This document shows positions 7,709-14,150 of a DNA stretch of 14,150 bases, piece after piece. Source of the stretch: CAUZFZ01 sp964431285. GTDB lineage: Bacteria > Planctomycetota > Planctomycetia > Planctomycetales > Planctomycetaceae. The notes below the pieces were generated by a model, which was not told the DNA's origin, did not search any database, and was given only the letters and a program-made list of their open reading frames with translations. Position numbers and translations under genes: made by a program. Positions within the stretch are counted from its first letter, which is position 1, and each line of letters opens with the position of its first letter. Where the stretch lies: positions 1 through 14,150 of the forward strand of contig CAYSJO010000433.1 in NCBI GenBank assembly GCA_964431285.1, written 5' to 3'.

Positions 7709-10700
7709 TGCATTCACCCGAAGAATTCCCTGGCTCCGACGACTCTTCCAGCATGGTGGATCCCACGTTGCGTCCGGCCTCAGTTCCCGACGATGAAGAC
7801 GCTCAGGCCGAACTGCTGGATCGGCTCGCGACAGAGCTCCTCGACCGATACCGACATGGCGAGCGTCCCGCGGTGGCCGAGTATGCCGAACAGTACCCCG
7901 AGCTGGCCGACGACATCCGCGATCTGGTTCCGACGATCGGACAGATGGAGGGACTGAAGGTCGAGCTGGAACGGCCAACCGTCGCAGCCCCAGATGCACT
8001 GCCGCCACGCGGCCGTATGCAACTTACTCAGTTGGGAGACTTTCGCATTATCCGAGAGATCGGACGCGGTGGCATGGGCGTTGTCTACGAGGCCGAGCAG
8101 ACGTCGCTCAACCGCCGAGTGGCGCTCAAAGTGTTGCCGCTGCTGTCGATGCTGAATCCGGAATTGATTCGTCGTTTTCAACGCGAGGCGCGGACTGCAG
8201 GAAAGCTCCATCATTCAAACATCGTGCCCGTGTTCGGTGTCGGTGAGTCGCATGGCTTTCACTACTACTTCATGCAGATGATCGATGGCGTGGGCCTGGA
8301 CACACTGATCGACGAACGAAGTTCAACGGTCAGTCTGCCGGATCCTCGTCGGACAATTGAGGAAAATAAATCAGAGACACAGCTCCGCCCCTCACAGGAT
8401 GCGACTGTTGCCGAGTCCCGATTCGGCGGGTCACAACCGGCGGTTGAAGGCAGTGAGGACGTCACGGGGCCCGTCCCGGCAAGCGACTCACCCGATGAAG
8501 CTACAGAACCATCGCGTTCGCTCGAAGCGCCGGACAGCCCAGTAATTCCCGTCGATGACGTCGCCGGAACTTCCGTCGAATTGAATCTGTCGTCCACGAT
8601 TCAAATCGGCATTCAGGCTACCGACGCACTGCAATACGCGCACGAAAATGGAATTCTGCATCGTGACATCAAGCCGGGAAACCTGCTGCTGGATCAACAC
8701 GAATCGCTGTGGGTCGCTGACTTTGGCCTCGCCAAGGCGATTGCGACCGACGACATCAATGCCAGTGGCCACGTCGTCGGCACAGTCCGTTACATGGCTC
8801 CGGAAGCACTGCAGGGTAAGTCGGATGCTCGCAGCGACGTCTACAGCCTGGGGGTCACCCTTTATGAGTTACTCGTTCGTCGTCGAGCGTGGGAACCGAC
8901 CGACCGTACGAGTCTGATCGAACAGATTCTGAACGCGGGCCTGACACCGTTGCGGAAGATTGATTCGTCCATGCCCCGCGATCTGGAAACGGTCGTGCTA
9001 AAGGCGACCGCACGTGAGGTCCAGCATCGTTATCAGACGGCCCGCAAGTTCGCACGTGATCTCCAGAACATCGTTGAAGACCGCCCGATTACTGCGCGAC
9101 GTGTCAGTTCTGCGAAAAGGTTGTGGCGCTGGAGCCGGCGGAATCCGATCGTGGCGTCCCTGACCGGAATCTCGGTGGCATTGCTGCTGCTTGCCACGGT
9201 TGTTGCGTCTATCGGATACGAAGCCGAGCGGCAACAGCGTCAGCGAGCGGAAAACGCTTCCGATGATGCACTCGAGGCACTCGACCAGATTTTCGAACAG
9301 TTCGCACCGGATCGGCCAACGGCCTCGGAGAGAGTGTCCTCCGATGACCAGGTTGGCGGTGTTCGCGTTCCTGCAGTCGTTTCTACTGAGTCCGCAGCGT
9401 TGCTCGGAAACCTGCTGCAGTTTTATGACCGCCTGGCCGAGGGCGCGGGAGACGATCCGGATCTGACGCTCAAGTGTGCCAACGCGCGACGTCGTGTGGG
9501 CGACATTCATCAGCGGCTCGGAAAGTACGACGAATCGATCGAATCGTACAAGCAGGCAGTCGGGCTTTATAAGAAGCTCGAGACAGATGGCGGAGATCGA
9601 ACGACTGACTTGTTGATTACTAGCGTTGGAGTCATGAATGAGATCGGCCTGGTGCAGCAACTCAACGGCTAGGACGAACCGGCCCACGCTGCACATCGCC
9701 AGGCGATTTCTATTCTCGAAGGCCTGCCCGACGTTGATCGACAGCAGGTGGATGTCCAATACGAACTGGCGCGTTCCTGTTGCCTGCTGGCGTCACGGCC
9801 ACGCCCGGGCGACAGCCCGTTATCAGACCTGGAAGATGTTTTCTCGGATGATGCGATCGACGAACCGCGTCGGTCGCAGCCCCGTGATCGAGTCTTTCGC
9901 GGGCCGCCGAACGGCAATGGACCGCTGCGTCGTCGTCGTGACGAGTCGCCCAACGGGCAACGTAGACCGCCACCGAGTCTCAACCACGAGGATCAGGAAC
10001 TCTTCGCGAAGGCTGTCAGAATCCTGCGACAGTTGAATTCGGACTTTCCCGAGGCGCCACGATATCGATACCTGCTGGCTATATGTCTGAGGGAATCGGA
10101 TCCGCGGCGGCAACCTGGTGCAGAGCCGGGCAACCCCATGACTCCGGAGGCCTTGCTGGGTTCACTGGTCGGCGACTTTCCAAAGGACCCTGAATATCAG
10201 CACGCTCTGGCTGTGACATGGTCTCGCGTGAATACGAATCGCCTGGAGTCCCGATCGCCCGAGCCGGTCCTGGTCGAAGATTGCCTGACGAAAGCTCACG
10301 AGTACGCCCACGCTCTGGTTGCCGATCACCCGACAGTGCCCGCCTACACCAGCACGCTGATCCACATTCACGGACGGCTGTCGCAGGTGCAGGAACAGAT
10401 CTCGCGAGATTTCGCGGAACCGTCCGAACGGACCAGCGTTCTGCGTGAGTCCGAGCGAAATTTGCGTGAGGCGATTGATCTGCAGCAGTCTCTGGTTCGC
10501 CGCATGCCAGATGCACTCGCATGGCGACTATGGCTGGCACGATTTCAGCACAGGCTGGGTCAATCACTGCGCGAACAGTATCGCGACAAGGAATCGCGGG
10601 ACGTGTTGGACGAGGCGATCGAAGGACTGGAAACCGCTGCCGCTCAAGGTGAATTGCAGGATGCCGCGATCGCGCAGCTCGTCACGTTGTATCGTGAGCT

Positions 10701-10837
10701 GGCCGCAGCCTGTGATGCCTCTTGAAGACGCCGAGGGTGTCATCAACGCCCGACTGGCGGCCAATAACTACATGCAGCGTCTGCCCGACAAATTCCGCAC
10801 GCCCCCGCCGCGCCCCTGGCTCCGACCTCGGAACTAG
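7705..10837 (+). pseudogene. Ser/Thr protein kinase with membrane segment and TPR tail, broken by an amber codon and a frameshift
   Basis: Read through two lesions, this is one protein of about 1043 residues. An N-terminal module resembles that of other planctomycete kinases (R-Y-R-x-G-E-R-P-A-V-A-E-Y-A, 48-61). The Hanks-type kinase domain (about 113-460) is complete: G-R-G-G-M-G (120-125), Lys142, Glu161, HRDIKPGN (319-326), DFG (339-341) and APE (365-367), with an acidic insert of about 85 residues at 205-290. A membrane segment follows (about 482-502), then TPR-like repeats (from about 592). The frame stops at TAG 9670-9672, yet the same frame continues with D-E-P-A-H-A-A-H-R-Q-A and more repeats to TGA 10723-10725. 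There one extra T near 10717-10723 breaks it; without that base it runs A-L-E-D-A-E-G to TAG 10837. The product up to the amber codon (655 residues) would still hold the kinase and membrane segment, so partial function is possible. Confidence 0.85.
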
Positions 10838-10864
10838 ATGACGGTTCACATCACTTAACAAAGT

Positions 10865-12016
10865 TCATCCCACCTCTTCGTTGGCGCGACGCAGCAGGGC
10901 TCGCATGTACGCCAGACAGTACGCAGTGCCGGCATGCCGCATGCCGGTATCACCTTTCAATTGCGGGATGTGGTCCGGCACAATCGTCCCGTCGTAACGG
11001 ACAGCGCGCAGTGCCTTCATGACCTGGTACATGTCGAGGTAGCCGTCATCGAGAAACGTCTCGACGAAATGCGGCAGCGGTGAGCTGACGTTTCGAAAAT
11101 GGACGCCGAAAATCTTGCCCCGCGAACCGAACTCGCGGATCATCTCGAACACGTCGAGACCCATTTTGTCTCCGCCTTCGGCCCATGTCCCGACGCAGAA
11201 CGTCAGGCCCCAGTGACGACTGTCACCAGCGATTTTCTCGGCTCGGCGATACCCGTCGGCGTGAGTAAACAACTTGGCAACACCGTTCATCTTCGCGACC
11301 GGCGGATCGTCTGGATGCAGTGCCATTTTCACATTCGCCTCTTCGGCGACTGGCAGAACAGCCCGCATGAAATACGTGTAGTAATCCCAGATTTCTTCCG
11401 CTGAATACTCGCGATCGAAGCGTTGCTTCTCGACTCGCTTGCGAAAGTCGTCGAGGTCGAATTCCCGGGCGACATAACCTCGTCGCTCAACGTGTCCTGT
11501 CGTGTATGTGTTCCCGGGATGAAAGTCGTAACAGGCCACGGGAATACCAAGTTGCCCGCAGTGACGCAGGAATTGGCGGTATTGATCGATGTACTCGTCG
11601 CGCCCCGCCTGACCGAGTTGCACTTTCAGGTTGCGGTACGAGTAATGCACGGCGGAATAGATTTTCAGCCCGAATGTCTCGTATCGCTTCTGCGTCTGGC
11701 GCATGTCGTCCAGCGAAGCACGATCGGTTGGGAAGTTGACCCGAGCCCAGCGCATCCCGATCTGTTTGAGAAACAGCAGATCGTCGTCACTTATCTGTGA
11801 TGACAGTCGGTGGGCAAGCTTGATGTTGCCCGGATCGAATTCGTCAATCACTGCACCTGATGACTTTGGCTGCGGTGTTTCGGCCTCGACAGTTTCACCG
11901 TTTCGTGACGCGGCATAAAGCAGTGCGCCCGTGGCACCGGCTGCCAGCGGCAGTTTCAGAAAATCCCGACGATGGTTGCGGTTTCCGGTCGATGCATCGG
12001 TTCTCGATTCGGTCAT
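10865..12016 (-). CDS. Tat-exported mannonate dehydratase family protein
   Basis: The 383-residue protein belongs to the UxuA family, which dehydrates D-mannonate to 2-keto-3-deoxygluconate in hexuronate breakdown using a divalent metal. Family motifs are present: A-L-H-P-D-D-P-P (232-239), C-V-G-T-W (274-278), V-H-F-R-N-V (305-310), D-G-Y-L-D-M (324-329) and V-P-D-H (346-349). Unlike enterobacterial UxuA it begins with a twin-arginine signal, R-R-D-F-L-K (16-21) followed by a hydrophobic Ala/Gly/Leu stretch (22-36), so it is probably exported folded. ATG 12016 is supported by AGGAGA six bases upstream; the open frame extends to 12388 but this part is non-homologous and overlaps the divergent gene. 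No other uronate genes are in view, so the true substrate may differ from mannonate. Confidence 0.85.
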   Translation of the reverse strand: MTESRTDASTGNRNHRRDFLKLPLAAGATGALLYAASRNGETVEAETPQPKSSGAVIDEFDPGNIKLAHRLSSQISDDDLLFLKQIGMRWARVNFPTDRASLDDMRQTQKRYETFGLKIYSAVHYSYRNLKVQLGQAGRDEYIDQYRQFLRHCGQLGIPVACYDFHPGNTYTTGHVERRGYVAREFDLDDFRKRVEKQRFDREYSAEEIWDYYTYFMRAVLPVAEEANVKMALHPDDPPVAKMNGVAKLFTHADGYRRAEKIAGDSRHWGLTFCVGTWAEGGDKMGLDVFEMIREFGSRGKIFGVHFRNVSSPLPHFVETFLDDGYLDMYQVMKALRAVRYDGTIVPDHIPQLKGDTGMRHAGTAYCLAYMRALLRRANEEVG

Positions 12017-12022
12017 TTGAGT

Positions 12023-12028
12023 TCTCCT
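12023..12028 (-). promoter_or_regulatory. Ribosome binding site of the mannonate dehydratase-like gene
   Basis: AGGAGA on the minus strand lies six bases before ATG 12016 and fixes the start just ahead of the Tat signal. Confidence 0.7.
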
Positions 12029-12158
12029 GCAGTTGGTTTCCTTCAAACACCCACTACTGGGGGACGTTCGCTCAACGTGCCTGCCCGACAGTGCGCCATC
12101 GGTTTGCAGACTGCAAGCTTCGCGTGACGATCTCTTGCCTGTTTTGCGATTCTTTCCC

Positions 12159-13100
12159 ATGATCCCACGTCGGCTGGCGAGGGCTAATTCCAAAGCAGAC
12201 AGGCAGTTGTCCATGAGAATTGAATCTCTGGTCGCAGAAATGAGTTCAGTCGACATTGCCCATGTGGCACTGCAGGAGTCCGACGACCGATATCGCGTAG
12301 TTCGGCCGGATGGGGACATCGTCTGGATACATGAGCGGGCGTTTCCGATTGCCGACCTGAGTGGCTGCACATTTCGAATTGCTGGCATCTGCGAAAACGT
12401 TTCAGAACGCCGCGCGGCATACGAGCAGATGCGGAGCTACAGGTCGCGTCTCCAGGAGCTGGCGTCCGAACTGGATGTCGCCAGTGACAGGGAACGCCGA
12501 CGGATCGCCGTGGGTCTGCACGATGACGTGGGGCAGAATCTCGCTCTTGCTCGGCTTCAACTCGGCCAGTTGGGAGAGCAGATTCCCGACGATCGTCGCG
12601 AGTTGCTGGAGTCAACAACCCGGTTGATCCAGCGCACGATCGATTCTACGCGTGAACTGATGTTCGAACTCAATCCGCCTCAGCTCGATGAGCTGGGGCT
12701 CTGGCCAGCTATAGAGTGGCTGGCCGAGAAACTGACTCGGCAGTTCGACTCTGGTCTGCACATACAACTGGAAGATCACGCTGCGAACGTCGATGTCAGC
12801 AAAGGTCAGGAATCCATCCTGTTTCGCGTTGTCCGTGAGCTGCTGCATAACGTCCTGAAGCATTCTGAGTCGGAGCGGGCCGTGGTGCGTCGATCCGTCT
12901 CAGCCGACGATCTCGTGATTCAGGTCGAAGATTTCGGATGCGGTTTTTCACCGCCAGTCGACATGCTTGGAACTGACACGCCGGGGCTGTTTCTGACCTG
13001 TGAGCGAATGCGCGGCATGAAGGGTTCGATGGATGTGCATTCCGAACCTGGCTCGGGGACGACCGTCACGCTCACCGTTCCACTTGAGTCCTCGCGCTGA
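12159..13100 (+). CDS. NarL-type (HisKA_3) sensor histidine kinase with a shortened PAS domain
   Basis: From ATG 12159 the protein has 313 residues and no membrane segment, so it is likely cytoplasmic. Order: the C-terminal half of a PAS domain (Y-R-V-V-R-P-D-G-D-I-V-W-I, 45-57, to R-I-A-G-I-C-E-N-V-S-E-R, 73-84), the HisKA_3 dimer domain with phospho-acceptor His in G-L-H-D-D-V-G-Q (H121), and the ATPase with the N box R-E-L-L-H-N-V-L-K-H (N231), D-F-G-C-G (258-262) and the terminal E-P-G-S-G-T-T-V-T-L-T-V. Such kinases normally phosphorylate a LuxR-type response regulator, and none is adjacent. The frame is open from 12033, but that part looks non-homologous; ATG 12213 is also possible. No ribosome site decides. 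The missing N-terminal PAS half may mean a truncated gene. Confidence 0.82.
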   Translation: MIPRRLARANSKADRQLSMRIESLVAEMSSVDIAHVALQESDDRYRVVRPDGDIVWIHERAFPIADLSGCTFRIAGICENVSERRAAYEQMRSYRSRLQELASELDVASDRERRRIAVGLHDDVGQNLALARLQLGQLGEQIPDDRRELLESTTRLIQRTIDSTRELMFELNPPQLDELGLWPAIEWLAEKLTRQFDSGLHIQLEDHAANVDVSKGQESILFRVVRELLHNVLKHSESERAVVRRSVSADDLVIQVEDFGCGFSPPVDMLGTDTPGLFLTCERMRGMKGSMDVHSEPGSGTTVTLTVPLESSR

Positions 13101-13111
13101 TCGCCGCGGGT

Positions 13112-13134
13112 GTGCGGGGCGATTGCTGCCCCAC
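13112..13134 (+). terminator. Possible weak hairpin after the histidine kinase gene
   Basis: GGGGC (13116-13120) and GCCCC (13128-13132) can pair across a seven-base loop, 12-15 bases after the kinase stop. No run of T follows, so this is a weak candidate at best. Confidence 0.25.
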
Positions 13135-13182
13135 GGACGTTGAGTGCGCGACAGTTGACGTGCCACTCTATGCCTTAGCATC

Positions 13183-13824
13183 ATGACGGCAGATCCTTCG
13201 GAGATTGATGCTCGTCCGAGCGTCGCACGAATGACAGCCGCCTGTGGAATGCCCGGATCAATGAGTGCAACCAATGACGCCGGACAGGAAGCCAATGCGA
13301 CGCCCTCGGTCAACGCAGCAAAACGCTCACCAGTTGAGCGGGCCATCGTCTGGGGGGGGATTGGCATTCTGCTGGTGGTCGTTGGTATCGAGGCACATGG
13401 GAGACTCGGTTACAGCAGCACATTGAAAGCATTGCAGGGCTTAGTGGAACAGGCCGAAGGTGAATCTGAGTATCTCACACTCAGTGCGGCGCGGGAGTCC
13501 ATCGCTGGTTTTCCATCCGAAGATGCTCTGGAGTCCGGATCGGTCAATGGCACGATACGACTGAGCTGGTTCAGTCTGCTGAAGTCGTACGAATTGGACC
13601 TGGAAATTGAACTCGGATCGGACGACCCGATGTTTCTCGGTTACAGCACTCCTGACGCTCCTGAGGACGACTATGGGCGGGCAAAACCTGGCTCTCAACA
13701 GGTCGATGCAGCCACAGCCGACGGTGCGGCTTCCAGCGCAGGCGTGCCGAGCGGGGTGGCTGGTGACCCATCTGCTGGTGGAGGCACTCCAACGGACGGA
13801 GGCAACGGTCCAGCGGGGTGGTGA
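13183..13824 (+). CDS. Single-pass membrane protein of unknown function
   Basis: The 213-residue frame has a polar N-terminus, one membrane segment (about 54-70, A-I-V-W-G-G-I-G-I-L-L-V-V-V-G-I-E), an extramembrane part of about 90 residues with alternating hydrophobic strands (W-F-S-L-L-K-S-Y-E-L-D-L-E-I-E-L), and a Gly/Ala/Pro-rich tail that is likely disordered. I do not recognise a characterised family; it resembles conserved hypothetical membrane proteins of planctomycetes as far as I can recall. ATG 13261 is an equally plausible start, giving 187 residues and placing the membrane segment nearer the N-terminus. No strong ribosome site supports either. It follows the histidine kinase by about 80 bases and ends just before the IS630-type element. 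Confidence 0.65.
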   Translation: MTADPSEIDARPSVARMTAACGMPGSMSATNDAGQEANATPSVNAAKRSPVERAIVWGGIGILLVVVGIEAHGRLGYSSTLKALQGLVEQAEGESEYLTLSAARESIAGFPSEDALESGSVNGTIRLSWFSLLKSYELDLEIELGSDDPMFLGYSTPDAPEDDYGRAKPGSQQVDAATADGAASSAGVPSGVAGDPSAGGGTPTDGGNGPAGW

Positions 13825-13858
13825 AGGCATCCGACGACGGCAATCCGTTGGCCTGACC

Positions 13859-13891
13859 ATGAGCCGGTTCACGCAATCCGTCGAGGTTCTA
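13859..13891 (+). pseudogene. Possible 5' fragment of a gene interrupted by the IS630-type element
   Basis: ATG 13859 opens a frame M-S-R-F-T-Q-S-V-E-V-L, 34 bases after the end of the membrane protein gene, and it runs into the inferred IS end at TA 13890-13891. Beyond this the frame stops at 13930 inside the element. The remainder of such a gene would lie outside the window. The fragment is only eleven codons, so this is speculative. Confidence 0.25.
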
Positions 13892-14150
13892 GTGGACCGT
13901 CAGGTCTCATTTTCGGGTAGAGGCGTTTGAGTTTTGTTCTGGCTTTGGCAGTCGTGAACTGCCAGTCCACTCCGGTCTGGGCTTTGTTGCGGTCTTCGGC
14001 CCGGGGCGGGGCGCGGGACTGGACTTTCGACTCGCTTTCCAGGCGGTCGGACATCGACTGGCGAGTCAACACGCTCAGCTCGCATTCGGCGATGTTCAGC
14101 CAGCTGCCGTGTTTCGGTGTGAAGACCAGCTCGAGTTTGTCCGCAATCCG
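13869..14150 (-). CDS. IS630-family transposase, C-terminal part (runs off window)
   Basis: The minus-strand frame is open from the window edge and gives the last 93 residues of a transposase. It contains F-T-P-K-H-G-S-W-L-N-I-A-E-C-E (residues 10-24 of the visible part), where the family places the third acidic residue of the DDE catalytic triad. It then shows the conserved ending V-D-W-Q-F-T-T-A-K-A-R-x-K-L-K-R-L-Y-P. IS630 enzymes cut and paste at TA dinucleotides. The family normally ends just after R-L-Y-P; here about 14 further residues are read, the last ones probably from DNA outside the element, before TGA 13869-13871. The N-terminal DNA-binding part lies beyond 14150, so it cannot be judged whether the copy is intact. 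Confidence 0.88.
   Translation of the reverse strand, partial: RIADKLELVFTPKHGSWLNIAECELSVLTRQSMSDRLESESKVQSRAPPRAEDRNKAQTGVDWQFTTAKARTKLKRLYPKMRPDGPLEPRRIA
13890..14150 (-). mobile_element. IS630-family insertion sequence, one end only
   Basis: The element carries the transposase described at 13869-14150. Its 3' end is inferred at TA 13890-13891, followed inward by GTGGACCGTCAGGTC, because IS630 elements are flanked by TA and homology to the transposase ends shortly inside this point. The other end is outside the window, so the inverted repeat could not be checked. Confidence 0.5.

Noticed and set aside
8317..8574. The acidic insert inside the kinase domain as a novel domain
   Set aside because: Inserts at this place are, as far as I recall, common in this type of planctomycete kinase, and the sequence is low-complexity and probably disordered.
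9670..9672. TAG reassigned as a sense codon
   Set aside because: TAG serves as the real stop of ruvB (1550) and of the restored kinase frame (10837), so genome-wide recoding is not supported.
8998..9759. A 253-codon open frame antisense to the kinase gene
   Set aside because: There is no family resemblance and it mirrors the coding strand's TPR region.
12017..12388. N-terminal extension of the mannonate dehydratase-like frame
   Set aside because: It would bury the Tat signal inside the protein and overlap the histidine kinase; a good ribosome site supports ATG 12016.

Overview
The window looks like a chromosomal segment of a planctomycete (inference). The evidence is an ECF sigma factor translationally overlapped with a giant Ser/Thr kinase that has a membrane segment and TPR tail, a Tat-exported mannonate dehydratase-like protein, weak Shine-Dalgarno use at several starts, and moderately GC-rich sequence. 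No rRNA, tRNA, CRISPR array or phage module was seen.

Layout. 1-297 is the 3' end of a TPR-protein gene. 480-1550 is ruvB, whose stop codon overlaps the left end of a 161-bp MITE-like palindromic element (1548-1712, TA to TA). 1754-3522 (minus) is one ankyrin-repeat gene split by a one-base frameshift. 3762-5420 is serA (phosphoglycerate dehydrogenase with ACT domain), convergent with a membrane-anchored FAD/NAD(P) reductase-like gene (5442-6593, minus). After a ~490-bp gene-free stretch come an ECF sigma factor (7087-7708) and a Ser/Thr kinase-TPR gene (7705-10837); both are broken, the first by a frameshift and the second by an in-frame amber codon plus a frameshift. 10865-12016 (minus) is a Tat-signal mannonate dehydratase family gene, divergent from a NarL-type histidine kinase with a shortened PAS domain (12159-13100). 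A small single-pass membrane protein follows (13183-13824). The window ends inside an IS630-family transposase (13869-14150, minus) that may have interrupted a gene starting at 13859.

The core genes (ruvB, serA) are intact, while the accessory signalling genes carry four independent lesions, three of them in the adjacent sigma/kinase pair. That pattern suggests a decaying regulatory module more than random sequencing error, but raw reads would be needed to decide. I do not see a convincing new biological system. The most unusual things are the MITE that landed in the ruvB stop codon and turned an inferred TAA into TAG without altering the protein, the decayed sigma-kinase pair, and the reductase that has lost the usual Cys-Gly nucleotide-site motif.
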